This document shows, piece by piece, positions 53,643 to 62,668 of a stretch of DNA of 64,000 nucleotides. The translations under genes and the position numbers were made by a program. Below the pieces are notes generated by a model. It did not search any database. It saw only the letters and a program-made list of their open reading frames with translations, and had not been told where the DNA came from. The stretch comes from an uncultured Lachnospiraceae bacterium. GTDB lineage: Bacteria; Bacillota; Clostridia; Lachnospirales; Lachnospiraceae. The DNA lies in the NCBI GenBank assembly GCA_945919075.1, contig CAMEIX010000001.1:1-64000 (forward strand), written 5' to 3'. Within the stretch, counting starts at the first letter, position 1; each line of letters opens with the position of its first letter.

Positions 53643-54541
53643 ACGATACTGAGAACGGTCTGAACGGTTTTATGAATCAGATATTTTCCGATGGAGAGAT
53701 CCGTTTCCCGAATCATGTATTTTGTCTGTAAAATACAGGACAGGCCGCCAAAAGGAAGAAGCCCCATGGTAAGGGATAGACTTTGCGTTCCCATACTCTT
53801 GATTCCACCGTTAATTTCCAAAAGCATGTGGCTTAAACTTAGGAGGAGTGGATTTAATCTGTCTCCAAAACCAAGATGCTTAAGTATTCTAAATTCAAAG
53901 AGCGGTAAAATCATGCATACATTACAGAGAATCATATAGGCGCCCAGAATAGTGATTCCACTGACAGCATCGGATATACTTTTTTGAATACTTTCCAAAA
54001 ACAGATTATTTTCACAATATTTGTTTTCGCCAAATCCTGTTTCTATTATTTTCTTTCGATAAAAGAGGCTAAGGATAAGCCCATATCCGATGGGAATTCC
54101 ATAGATTCCTAATAGAACGTATGGCAGAACCTTACTTTCATCCAGCTTTAGGAAGGGCAGAAGAAACCCAAAGTAGTAAGCAGGACTTAACTGATTGCAA
54201 AAAGTAAGCAGATAATCTGCTTCCGCCTTACTTATCCGGCCGGAACGGTACAGATCCGCACAGGTTTTGGCCCCCATTGGGAAGCCACACAAAAAACCAC
54301 ATAATATAACATAGGACCCTGCTTTGCTTGTACCAAAAAGAAAATGGAACAGGGGATGAATAAAAAATGTGATTTTCTCTGTATAGTTCTGCCGTACAAT
54401 GATCCCTGAAATTACCATAAAGGGAAAGAGAGCAGGAACCATGTTCTGAAACCACATGGTTAATCCAAGGGATGCATAGTATAAACTGGATTTGGAAGTA
54501 AATAAAAGTAATATAAAAAGTAAAATAATTAAAATACTCAT
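53618..54541 (-). CDS. YlbJ-type sporulation membrane protein (nucleoside-recognition domain)
   Basis: A 307-residue polytopic membrane protein with about eight helices. FPFMVISGIIV, CGFLCGFPMGAKTCADLY and FCNQLSPAYYFGFLLPFL match the nucleoside-recognition/YlbJ family, in which Bacillus YlbJ is made in the mother cell under sigma-E and is needed for spore cortex. In Bacillus ylbJ also lies near coaD (ylbI) and rsmD (ylbH), as here. It converges with the amidase, the two coding regions overlapping by 25 bases. There is no Shine-Dalgarno before the ATG. Confidence 0.85.
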   Translation of the reverse strand: MSILIILLFILLLFTSKSSLYYASLGLTMWFQNMVPALFPFMVISGIIVRQNYTEKITFFIHPLFHFLFGTSKAGSYVILCGFLCGFPMGAKTCADLYRSGRISKAEADYLLTFCNQLSPAYYFGFLLPFLKLDESKVLPYVLLGIYGIPIGYGLILSLFYRKKIIETGFGENKYCENNLFLESIQKSISDAVSGITILGAYMILCNVCMILPLFEFRILKHLGFGDRLNPLLLSLSHMLLEINGGIKSMGTQSLSLTMGLLPFGGLSCILQTKYMIRETDLSIGKYLIHKTVQTVLSIVYFFFLRL

Positions 54542-54588
54542 ATTACAGTGTATGACACAGAATCTGTTTCATGATTAAAAGGAGCAAT

Positions 54589-55290
54589 ATGCGTTTAGAT
54601 AAATTTATCTGCCAGGTTAGTTCTTACTCAAGAAGCGAAGCAAAAGTTCTGTTAAAAAAGGGTTCTGTCGCTGTAAACGGCCTTATCTGCAAAGACGGAG
54701 AATTAAAAATTGATGAGAATCAAGATTCCATCACCATAAACGGCAAAGAAATTTGCTATCAGGAATATTATTATTATCTTCTGCATAAACCGGCAGGATG
54801 TATTACTGCCTGTGAAGATCCGAAAGAAAAGACGGTTATGGATTTTCTAAAAGATGCCCCCGGCAAGAATCTGTCTCCGGTTGGAAGATTGGATAAGGAC
54901 ACGGAGGGCCTGCTTTTAATCACTAATGACGGAGCACTTTCCCATAATCTGCTTTCTCCCAAAAAACATATTCCTAAAACCTATTTTGTAAGATGTAACT
55001 CTCCGTTTTCCGAGGAAGATATGCAAAAATTAGAAGAAGGCGTGGATATTGGAGACGAAAAGCGGACAAAACCGGCAAAGGTGAAGCGAATATCCGATAA
55101 CGAAATGGAACTTACCATCACAGAAGGCCGTTATCATCAGGTAAAACGTATGTTATCTGCCATTTCCAATAAGGTAGTTTACTTAAAACGTATTTCCATG
55201 GGAAATCTGAAACTGCCTGAGGACATAAAATGTGGGGAGTACAGGGAACTGACCCCGAATGAACTAATTATATTGAAAGAGAGCCTGTAA
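54589..55290 (+). CDS. RsuA-family 16S rRNA pseudouridine synthase
   Basis: A 233-residue protein: N-terminal S4 RNA-binding domain (MRLDKFICQVSSYSRSEAKVLLKKG) and a catalytic domain with GRLDKDTEGLLLITNDG, where Asp is the nucleophile. RsuA acts on U516 of 16S rRNA; relatives act on 23S, so the exact target is open. ATG 54589 follows AAGGAG, and an in-frame codon at 54571 is not needed. It heads the following tight operon. Confidence 0.92.
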   Translation: MRLDKFICQVSSYSRSEAKVLLKKGSVAVNGLICKDGELKIDENQDSITINGKEICYQEYYYYLLHKPAGCITACEDPKEKTVMDFLKDAPGKNLSPVGRLDKDTEGLLLITNDGALSHNLLSPKKHIPKTYFVRCNSPFSEEDMQKLEEGVDIGDEKRTKPAKVKRISDNEMELTITEGRYHQVKRMLSAISNKVVYLKRISMGNLKLPEDIKCGEYRELTPNELIILKESL

Positions 55291-55962
55291 ATGAATTTAG
55301 AAAAGAAAATCCCAAAAGCCTCTGATTTCAAGGCAGTTATTTTTGATATGGATGGTACCTTATTAGATTCCATGTGGCTATGGTATCAGATTGACATTGA
55401 TTATCTTGCACGGTTCGGCTATGAACTGCCGGAAGGGTTACAACAGTGTATAGAAGGAAAAAGTTTCTCAGAAACTGCCGTTTATATCAAGGAACGTTTT
55501 CAGATTCCGGACAGTATTGAGCAAATGGAAGCAGACTGGAACGAGATGGCACTTCACAAATACCAATATGAAGTGTCCTTGAAAGAAGGGGCCGAAAATT
55601 TTCTGCGTTTATGTAAGGAGCAGGGAATCAAATTAGGTGTGGCAACCAGTAATTCCAGAAGACTGGTGGATGTCATTGTTGAAAAATTTCATTTGGACCG
55701 ATACTTTGACTGTATTCTGACGGCTTCGGAAATCAAAAAAGGAAAGCCAAATCCGGATATTTATTTATCGGTTGCAGAGAAATTAGGCATTTCGCCTAAG
55801 GATTGTCTGGTGTTTGAAGATGTAATACCGGGCATAATGGCCGGTAAAAATGCCGGTATGCAGGTATGTGCAGTGGAAGACGTGTACTCCCAGGATATTC
55901 GGGATGATAAACTAAAAGAAGCAGACTATTTTATTGATTCTTATCTGGAATTATTAGAATAA
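55291..55962 (+). CDS. HAD-family hydrolase (beta-phosphoglucomutase-like)
   Basis: A 223-residue subclass I HAD phosphatase. Motif I is [10 protein letters not shown], motif II in [10 protein letters not shown], and the motif III/IV end reads [15 protein letters not shown] and [17 protein letters not shown]. It lies directly at the stop codon of the RsuA-type gene. Members act on sugar phosphates or related metabolites; the substrate is not visible. Confidence 0.87.
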   Translation: MNLEKKIPKASDFKAVIFDMDGTLLDSMWLWYQIDIDYLARFGYELPEGLQQCIEGKSFSETAVYIKERFQIPDSIEQMEADWNEMALHKYQYEVSLKEGAENFLRLCKEQGIKLGVATSNSRRLVDVIVEKFHLDRYFDCILTASEIKKGKPNPDIYLSVAEKLGISPKDCLVFEDVIPGIMAGKNAGMQVCAVEDVYSQDIRDDKLKEADYFIDSYLELLE

Positions 55963-55973
55963 ATGAGGTTTTT

Positions 55974-57887
55974 ATGAGTGGTTTTTTACCGGTATCCAAA
56001 AAGGATATGGAAGAACGAAATATTGAACAATTAGATTTTGTTTTCGTAATCGGAGATGCTTATGTAGACCATCCCTCTTTCGGTCCGGCCATTATAAGCC
56101 GTGTACTGGAATCTCATGGTTATACGGTAGGAATGATTGCCCAACCTGACTGGAAGGACAAAGAAAGCATTAACGTCCTTGGAACTCCCAAACTTGCTTT
56201 TTTGGTATGTGGTGGTAATATGGACAGTATGGTAAACCATTATACGGTTTCCAAAAAACGCCGTGATTTTGATTCCTTTACACCGGGAGGGGAATGCGGC
56301 AGGCGTCCGGATTATGCAACCGTGGTTTATTCGAATTTAATCAGGCAGACCCATCGTAATATTCCGATTATCATCGGAGGTATTGAAGCCAGTCTGCGCA
56401 GAATGGCTCACTATGATTACTGGTCGGATAAATTTAAGCGTTCCATACTTTTAGACAGCCAGGCGGACCTGATTTCCTACGGTATGGGTGAGAAGAGTAT
56501 TGTGGAAATTGCGGATTCTTTAAAAAGTGGTATTTCTGTCAAGGATATTACCTTCATTCCGGGTACCGTATACAAGACTAAAGATAAAGAACTGTTAAGA
56601 GACGCCTTATTTTTGCCGTATTACGATACCATGAAAGAAAATCCCGCAAAATATGCCGAGAGTTTTCATATTCAATATAATAATACAGACCCCTTTACCG
56701 GACGCGTTTTAGTGGAGACCTATCCCAATCACGTTTATGTGGTACAGAACTCTCCCAGTAAACCCCTGACGCAGACGGAAATGGACGACATTTATGCACT
56801 TCCTTATATGCGTACCTATCATCCTATGTATGAGGAAAAGGGTGGCATTCCAGCCATTTCCGAGATTAAGTATTCCCTGATTAGTAACAGGGGATGTTTT
56901 GGCGGCTGCAGTTTCTGTGCCCTTACATTTCATCAGGGAAGAATAGTACAGACCAGAAGCCATGAATCCATCATAGAAGAAGCCAAATTGCTGATTCAGG
57001 ATAAGGATTTTAAGGGATATATCCATGATGTGGGAGGACCTACCGCAAATTTTCGACACCCTTCCTGCGAAAAACAGTTGAAATACGGTGTTTGCAAAAA
57101 CAAACAATGTCTTTTTCCGAAACCTTGTAAAAATTTGCAGGCCGACCACAAAGATTATCTTGTACTGCTCCGGAAACTTCGTGCGCTGCCCGGTGTCAAG
57201 AAAGTGTTTATCCGTTCCGGAATTCGTTTTGACTATCTTCTTGCGGATGCGGACGATACCTTCTTTAGGGAACTGGTAGAACATCATGTCAGCGGTCAGT
57301 TAAAGGTTGCTCCGGAACACATCAGTGATGTGGTACTAAAGAAAATGGGAAAGCCGGAAAATGCGGTTTATGAAAAGTTCATAACCAAATACAAAAGACT
57401 GAATGAGCAACTGGGACTTAAGCAATTTGTGGTTCCTTATCTGATGTCATCCCACCCCGGCTCTACCCTGAAAGAGGCAATCGAATTAGCCGAATATTTG
57501 AGGGATCTTGGTTATATGCCGGAACAGGTACAGGATTTCTATCCCACACCCTCAACGGTATCCACTGTTATGTATTATACCGGTTTGGACCCGCGGGATA
57601 ATACTCCGGTTTATGTATGTAAAAATCCTCATGAAAAAGCCATGCAAAGGGCATTGATACAATATCGCAATCCTAAGAATTATGATTTGGTATATGAAGC
57701 TTTGATGAAAGCCGGAAGAGAGGACTTAATCGGATATTCCCCCAAATGTCTGATAAAGCCTAAGAACGCCGGCAATTTCCGAAAGGAAAACATTCACAAA
57801 GTCCATAGGGACGACAGCAATATAAATAAAAATGGGGACAGAAAGAGAAAGAAAAAGACAATTCGAAATATTCACAAAAAGAAATAG
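55974..57887 (+). CDS. YgiQ-family radical SAM protein
   Basis: A 637-residue radical SAM protein of the YgiQ (UPF0313) family with an N-terminal B12-binding-like region, the iron-sulfur motif [16 protein letters not shown] (Cys-x3-Cys-x2-Cys), and [17 protein letters not shown]. The C-terminal ~30 residues are rich in Lys and Arg. The reaction of YgiQ proteins is not settled. It lies 11 bases after the HAD gene and before the SDR gene. Confidence 0.88.
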   Translation: MSGFLPVSKKDMEERNIEQLDFVFVIGDAYVDHPSFGPAIISRVLESHGYTVGMIAQPDWKDKESINVLGTPKLAFLVCGGNMDSMVNHYTVSKKRRDFDSFTPGGECGRRPDYATVVYSNLIRQTHRNIPIIIGGIEASLRRMAHYDYWSDKFKRSILLDSQADLISYGMGEKSIVEIADSLKSGISVKDITFIPGTVYKTKDKELLRDALFLPYYDTMKENPAKYAESFHIQYNNTDPFTGRVLVETYPNHVYVVQNSPSKPLTQTEMDDIYALPYMRTYHPMYEEKGGIPAISEIKYSLISNRGCFGGCSFCALTFHQGRIVQTRSHESIIEEAKLLIQDKDFKGYIHDVGGPTANFRHPSCEKQLKYGVCKNKQCLFPKPCKNLQADHKDYLVLLRKLRALPGVKKVFIRSGIRFDYLLADADDTFFRELVEHHVSGQLKVAPEHISDVVLKKMGKPENAVYEKFITKYKRLNEQLGLKQFVVPYLMSSHPGSTLKEAIELAEYLRDLGYMPEQVQDFYPTPSTVSTVMYYTGLDPRDNTPVYVCKNPHEKAMQRALIQYRNPKNYDLVYEALMKAGREDLIGYSPKCLIKPKNAGNFRKENIHKVHRDDSNINKNGDRKRKKKTIRNIHKKK

Positions 57888-57898
57888 CGGAGGCGTAT

Positions 57899-58660
57899 AT
57901 GAAAAACATTATTATTGTTACCGGTGCCAGTTCCGGGATTGGTCAGGAATTTATATTACAAATGGATACTGCATTTTCCAAGATTGACGAATTCTGGATG
58001 ATTGCACGCAGAGAAGACCGTATGGAAGAAATTGCAAAGGTATGTGAGCATAAGACCAAAATTATTCCCATGGATTTGATGGATGAATATGCTATGGATG
58101 ACTTGGAAGCCCTGTTAGAGGAAGAAGAGGCGATTGTCCGTATTCTTGTCAATGCTGCCGGTTTTGGACTCATAGGTGAATTTGATGAATTATCCCTGGA
58201 AGAACAGTTGGACATGCTTCGAGTTAACTGCGAAGCCCTGACCAAAATGACCTATATCTGTCTTCCCTATATGCCGAAGGGAAGCCGTATTATCCAGATG
58301 GCAAGTGCCGCCGCTTTTTTACCCCAGCGTAATTTTGCCATTTATGCAGCTACAAAATCCTACGTACTCAGCTTTTCAAGAGCTCTTAACCGGGAAGTGA
58401 ATTACAGAGGAATCTATGTAACCGCAGTTTGTCCCGGCCCGGTGAACACGGAATTCTTTGATATAGCAGAAAAGTATGTAAGCAGCAAGGCCATCAAAAA
58501 GCTGACCATGATTTCTTCTGAAAGTTGTGTAAAAGCAGCGCTGAGAGCTTCCTATCAGAAAAAAAGCATGGTAGTTCCGGGAATTTGTATGAAAGCCTTC
58601 TTATTATTAACAAAGATAGTTCCCCATGAAGTAATTTTAAAATTGACCGACCTGGTCTAA
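57899..58660 (+). CDS. Short-chain dehydrogenase/reductase
   Basis: A 253-residue SDR. The NAD(P) motif is TGASSGIGQEF; NAAGFG and the catalytic YAATKSYVLSFSRAL (Tyr and Lys) with a Ser in SAAAF are present. It resembles the general SDR group that reduces small carbonyls. Terminal residues are hydrophobic. It is 12 bases after the YgiQ-type gene. Substrate unknown. Confidence 0.88.
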   Translation: MKNIIIVTGASSGIGQEFILQMDTAFSKIDEFWMIARREDRMEEIAKVCEHKTKIIPMDLMDEYAMDDLEALLEEEEAIVRILVNAAGFGLIGEFDELSLEEQLDMLRVNCEALTKMTYICLPYMPKGSRIIQMASAAAFLPQRNFAIYAATKSYVLSFSRALNREVNYRGIYVTAVCPGPVNTEFFDIAEKYVSSKAIKKLTMISSESCVKAALRASYQKKSMVVPGICMKAFLLLTKIVPHEVILKLTDLV

Positions 58661-58672
58661 AAGAGTGAGAAA

Positions 58673-59260
58673 ATGAAAAATATAAAACGTTTATTTACCA
58701 CTTATGATGTAAAAGGTACAAAAAATTATCTGAACAGCCAGAAGAAGTACGAAGTAATCAGAACCATCCTGTATTTCGGCATTTCTTTATCTTTATTTTT
58801 TGCAGGAATCCTTACTACACATACCCGAAAAAATCTGTTGACACTGGTTGCTGTTTTAGGCTGTCTGCCGGCCTCCAAAAGTCTGATTGGTACCTTTATG
58901 TTTTTAAGATACAAAAGCCTTCCTCTGGAAATAGCAGATAAAATAGAAGCCCATGTAGGAAATCTTTTCTCTTTATACGACTGTGTTTTTACATCCAATG
59001 ACAAAAATTTCGAAGTAGGGCATCTGGTAATTCGGGGCAATACGATAGCAGGACTTTACACAAAGAAAAAGTATGCGGAAACGGATTGTGAAAAGCATCT
59101 GAATGTTTACCTGAAAGCAGATGGTTATAAAGACGTTACCATTAAGATTTTTTCGGATGAAAAGAAGTATATGGAACGCATTGACCAGATGAGACAATTG
59201 CCGGAAGAGGAAAAACTCACCAGAGGTATTACCGAAACATTAAAGAGTATTGCACTATAA
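58673..59260 (+). CDS. Hypothetical membrane protein
   Basis: A 195-residue protein with two predicted membrane helices (about residues 29-50 and 55-78) and a soluble, lysine-rich C-terminal domain that starts near residue 95 and contains VGHLVIRGNTIAGLYTKKKY. Not recognised. It follows the SDR gene by 12 bases and is followed 10 bases later by the RluA-type gene, so it belongs to the same operon. Confidence 0.75.
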   Translation: MKNIKRLFTTYDVKGTKNYLNSQKKYEVIRTILYFGISLSLFFAGILTTHTRKNLLTLVAVLGCLPASKSLIGTFMFLRYKSLPLEIADKIEAHVGNLFSLYDCVFTSNDKNFEVGHLVIRGNTIAGLYTKKKYAETDCEKHLNVYLKADGYKDVTIKIFSDEKKYMERIDQMRQLPEEEKLTRGITETLKSIAL

Positions 59261-59270
59261 GGGAGAAAAC

Positions 59271-60248
59271 ATGCAGGTTTATACCATTCAAACAAATGAA
59301 GCGGGACAGAGACTGGATAAATTTCTGACAAAATATCTTCCCAATGCCACAACCTCGTTTTTCTATAAAATGTTACGGAAAAAGAATATAACCTTAAATA
59401 ATGTCAAGGCTTGTGGAAAGGAAATTCTGAAAAGCGGGGATACCGTAACCACCTTCTTTTCGGAAGAAACCTTTGAAAAATTTCGCGGACTTAACCGGAT
59501 AAGCCAAAAGGAAGAGGAATACGGGAAGGCTTACCGGGCATTGACCGAAATTGAGGTTCTTTATGAAAATGAACATATTCTGATTTTGAATAAGCCTGCA
59601 GGAATATTAAGTCAGAAGGCCAGGGAGCAAGATATTTCCCTAAATGAATGGATGATTGGATATCTGCTTAATACCAAGAAAATCGCACCGGATACGTTGG
59701 AAACCTTTAAACCTTCTATACTAAACCGGCTTGACCGGAATACCAGCGGGATTGTACTTTGTGGTATTTCCCTAAAGGGCAGTCAATTTTTCAGTTCTCT
59801 CATAAAGGAAAGAAAGCTTAAGAAGTATTATTATGCCATTGTGAAGGGAAATGTAAAAAACGACGGCTGTTTAGAGGGAACTTTAACCAAGGACACAAAC
59901 AGGAATACGGTTGCTGTTAAGAAAGACGGTGAAGGCAGTATTATTAAAACTGCATATAAGGTTTTGAAGCGGACAGATTCTCTTTCTCTTCTTGAAGTGG
60001 ATCTGATTACCGGGAAAACGCATCAGATCAGAGCACATCTTGCGTCAATCGGACATCCTCTTCTTGGAGATTACAAATACGGTGACAGAGACTTTAATGA
60101 TATTTATAAAAAGAGATTTGGGATTACAAGCCAGCTTCTACACGCCAAATATATTGTATTTCCAAAATTTAAGGACGAGTTCTCAGAACTATCCTTAAAA
60201 CGTTTTGATGCACCGGTTCCGAATGTTTTTGAGGAGGTTATGAAATAA
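59271..60248 (+). CDS. RluA-family pseudouridine synthase
   Basis: A 325-residue pseudouridine synthase with an N-terminal S4 domain (RLDKFLTKYLPNATTSFFYKML) and the RluA catalytic motif LNRLDRNTSGIVLCG with Asp as nucleophile; GKTHQIRAHLASIGHPLLGDYKYG is the second conserved segment. It resembles RluC/RluD. The frame opens at 59250, but ATG 59271 follows AAGGGAG. Its stop codon overlaps the recU start (TAATG). Confidence 0.92.
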   Translation: MQVYTIQTNEAGQRLDKFLTKYLPNATTSFFYKMLRKKNITLNNVKACGKEILKSGDTVTTFFSEETFEKFRGLNRISQKEEEYGKAYRALTEIEVLYENEHILILNKPAGILSQKAREQDISLNEWMIGYLLNTKKIAPDTLETFKPSILNRLDRNTSGIVLCGISLKGSQFFSSLIKERKLKKYYYAIVKGNVKNDGCLEGTLTKDTNRNTVAVKKDGEGSIIKTAYKVLKRTDSLSLLEVDLITGKTHQIRAHLASIGHPLLGDYKYGDRDFNDIYKKRFGITSQLLHAKYIVFPKFKDEFSELSLKRFDAPVPNVFEEVMK

Positions 60249-60781
60249 TGGCAACATGGAGTTCCAGGGGCCTTAGGGGTTCCACTCTTGAAGATATGAT
60301 TAACCGGACAAATGAAAAATACGCAGAGAATAATCTGGCACTCATTCAGAAGATTCCGACCCCCATTACTCCCATTAAGATTGACAAAGAAAACCGTCAT
60401 ATTACATTAGCCTATTTTGAGCAGAAAAGTACGGTTGACTATATCGGAGCTGTTCAGGGAATTCCGGTATGCTTTGACGCCAAAGAATGTGCAAAAGATA
60501 CCTTCAGCCTTCAGAATATTCATGAACATCAGGTTAAGTTTATGGAAAAGTTTGAAATGCAGGGGGGAATTGCCTTTTTTCTGATTTATTATACGGAAAA
60601 AGATCTTTTTTATTATCTGCCCTATGAAATGCTCAGGTACTTTTGGGATAGGGCAAATAACGGAGGACGAAAAAGCTTCCGGTATGAAGAATTAAACCCG
60701 GCATATATCATTCCCAAAGTTCAGGGCATATTAATTCCCTATCTGGAAATCTTAAAAAAAGACCTGGAAGATAGAGAATAA
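60248..60781 (+). CDS. recU: Holliday junction resolvase RecU
   Basis: RecU, 177 residues, the Firmicute Holliday-junction endonuclease that works with RuvAB. The PD-(D/E)XK-type core: FEQKSTVDYIGAVQGIPVCFDAKEC contains the Asp, Glu and Lys of the active site. Its start overlaps the RluA-type stop codon (ATGA-type junction), so translation is coupled. In Bacillus recU lies with pbpF/ponA; here it sits with RNA-modification genes. No LexA box precedes it. Confidence 0.93.
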   Translation: MATWSSRGLRGSTLEDMINRTNEKYAENNLALIQKIPTPITPIKIDKENRHITLAYFEQKSTVDYIGAVQGIPVCFDAKECAKDTFSLQNIHEHQVKFMEKFEMQGGIAFFLIYYTEKDLFYYLPYEMLRYFWDRANNGGRKSFRYEELNPAYIIPKVQGILIPYLEILKKDLEDRE

Positions 60782-60785
60782 TTTC

Positions 60786-60814
60786 TTGACAGAAACCGGC
60801 TATTTGGGTATACT
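60786..60814 (+). promoter_or_regulatory. Promoter of the hisZGD operon
   Basis: Consensus TTGACA (60786-60791), 17 bases and TATACT (60809-60814). Predicted start near 60821, leader of about 63 bases. Confidence 0.82.
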
Positions 60815-60830
60815 ACAAACAGTTTTATGT

Positions 60831-60868
60831 GCTAATCTGCTAATTTGGTAGCGCGTTAAAGCGTTAAA
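60831..60868 (+). repeat. Direct repeats in the hisZ leader
   Basis: GCTAATCT/GCTAATTT (60831-60846) and GCGTTAAA twice (60853-60868) lie in the 63-base leader, just before the AAGGAG ribosome site. Neither a leader peptide with His codons nor a T-box was seen. Confidence 0.5.
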
Positions 60869-60883
60869 GTACAAGGAGATATT

Positions 60884-61999
60884 ATGATACAGAATTTATT
60901 ACATACTCCCGAAGGTGTAAGGGACATCTACGGAAAAGAATACTTAAAAAAACTTACCATTGAAGAAAAACTGAGAAGTAAATTTCTTTCTTACGGATAT
61001 GAAGATATCCAGACTCCTACTTTTGAATACTTTGATGTTTTCTCCAGGGAAATCGGGACAACACCTGCAAAAGATCTGTATAAGTTTTTTGATAAAGAGG
61101 GCGAAACTCTGGTTCTCAGACCGGACTTTACGCCTTCCATTGCACGCTGTGCTGCCAAGTATTTTATGGAGGATTCTATTCCGCTTCGATTCTGTTATTG
61201 CGGAAATACTTTTTCCAATACTTCAGAATTGCAGGGAAAATTAAAAGAAGTTACCCAACTCGGAGTAGAGTGCATTGGAGATGATACGGTATACGCGGAT
61301 GCGGAAATGATACACATGGTGATTGAAGCCCTGTTGCATACCGGACTCACCCATTTTCAGGTAAGTATCGGACAGGTGGAGTATTTTAAAGGTTTGTGTG
61401 AAGAAGCAGGGCTTTCTGAGGACACCATTAACGCCTTACGGGAATGCATTTCATCCAAGAATTATTATGCAGCAGAAGATATGCTTTATCGTGCTAATGT
61501 AAAGGATGAACTTCGGAATCAGATTTTGACAACCACCAGCATGTTTGGTAATATAGAAGCGCTTAAGGAAGCTAAAAAATCCGTTAAAAATGCCCGTTCC
61601 ATAAAGGCTATCGAGAATCTTGAGAACCTCTATGAAGTGCTTTCCTTATATGGGACAGAGCAGTATGTTTCCTTTGACCTTAGTATGCTTTCTAAATTTA
61701 ACTACTATACCGGAATCATCTTTAAGGTTTACACCTATGGAATCGGGGATGCCATAGTGAAGGGCGGAAGATATGATAATCTTCTTTCACATTTTGGTAA
61801 AAATGCCTCTGCAGTTGGCTTTGCAGCCGTTGTGGATGACATTTTGGAAGCTTTGTCCAGACAAAAAATCGAAATCAAATTACCCCAATGTAAAGAAATT
61901 ATGTTCTATAATGAAAAGAATTATGCCGATGTCCTGAAAGAGGCACAGAAAAAGAGAAAAGAAGGCATTTTGGTTGAAATGCGCAGGAAGGAAGTATAA
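60884..61999 (+). CDS. hisZ: ATP phosphoribosyltransferase regulatory subunit HisZ
   Basis: A 371-residue HisZ, a histidyl-tRNA-synthetase-like protein that activates the short HisG. Class II synthetase motifs are seen: TPTFEYFDVFSRE, LRPDFTPSIARCAA and the SFDLSMLSKFNYYTG region; ligand residues for tRNA charging are lost. It precedes the short hisG, confirming the assignment. The C-terminal anticodon-like domain is reduced. AAGGAG precedes the ATG. Confidence 0.93.
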   Translation: MIQNLLHTPEGVRDIYGKEYLKKLTIEEKLRSKFLSYGYEDIQTPTFEYFDVFSREIGTTPAKDLYKFFDKEGETLVLRPDFTPSIARCAAKYFMEDSIPLRFCYCGNTFSNTSELQGKLKEVTQLGVECIGDDTVYADAEMIHMVIEALLHTGLTHFQVSIGQVEYFKGLCEEAGLSEDTINALRECISSKNYYAAEDMLYRANVKDELRNQILTTTSMFGNIEALKEAKKSVKNARSIKAIENLENLYEVLSLYGTEQYVSFDLSMLSKFNYYTGIIFKVYTYGIGDAIVKGGRYDNLLSHFGKNASAVGFAAVVDDILEALSRQKIEIKLPQCKEIMFYNEKNYADVLKEAQKKRKEGILVEMRRKEV

Positions 62000-62000
62000 A

Positions 62001-62657
62001 ATGAATACAGACAGATATTTAACCTTTGCCTTGGGAAAAGGACGTCTTGCAAAGAAAACCCTGGAATTATTTGAAAAGATCGGAATCACCTGTGAAGAAA
62101 TGAAGGATAAGGATTCCAGAAAACTGATTTTTGTAAATGAAGAATTAAAATTACGTTTCTTCCTTGCGAAAGGTCCCGATGTACCGACCTATGTAGAGTA
62201 TGGCGCCGCTGACATCGGTGTTGTAGGCAAGGATACCATTCTGGAAGAAGCCAGAAGGGTTTATGAGGTGTTGGATCTTGGGTTTGGAAAATGCCGCATG
62301 TGTGTATGTGGACCTGAATCCGCCAAGGAATTGTTAGAGCACCACGAACGTATCCGGGTTGCCAGCAAATACCCTAAAATTGCCAAAGACTATTTCTATA
62401 ATCAGAAGCATCAGACCGTAGATATCATTAAATTAAATGGTTCCGTAGAGTTAGGACCATTGGTGGAGCTTTCTGATGTTATCGTAGATATCGTGGAAAC
62501 CGGTTCTACCCTCAGAGAAAACGGTCTTACCGTATTAGAAGAGGTTTGTCCTCTGTCGGCACGCATGATTGTAAATCAGGTAAGTATGCAGATGGAACAG
62601 GAACGTATCGGAAAATTAATTAAAGACTTAAAAGATGTATTGAAAGAAGAAGCTTAA
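62001..62657 (+). CDS. hisG: ATP phosphoribosyltransferase (short form)
   Basis: HisG, 218 residues, the short form lacking the C-terminal regulatory domain, so it needs HisZ. It joins ATP and PRPP in the first step of histidine synthesis. TFALGKGRLAKKTLELFEKIG and IVDIVETGSTLRENGL (PRPP-binding) are characteristic. The frame opens at 61974 inside hisZ, but ATG 62001 after AAGGAAGTATAAA is the start, one base after the hisZ stop. Confidence 0.96.
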   Translation: MNTDRYLTFALGKGRLAKKTLELFEKIGITCEEMKDKDSRKLIFVNEELKLRFFLAKGPDVPTYVEYGAADIGVVGKDTILEEARRVYEVLDLGFGKCRMCVCGPESAKELLEHHERIRVASKYPKIAKDYFYNQKHQTVDIIKLNGSVELGPLVELSDVIVDIVETGSTLRENGLTVLEEVCPLSARMIVNQVSMQMEQERIGKLIKDLKDVLKEEA

Positions 62658-62668
62658 AGGAGCAGAGT

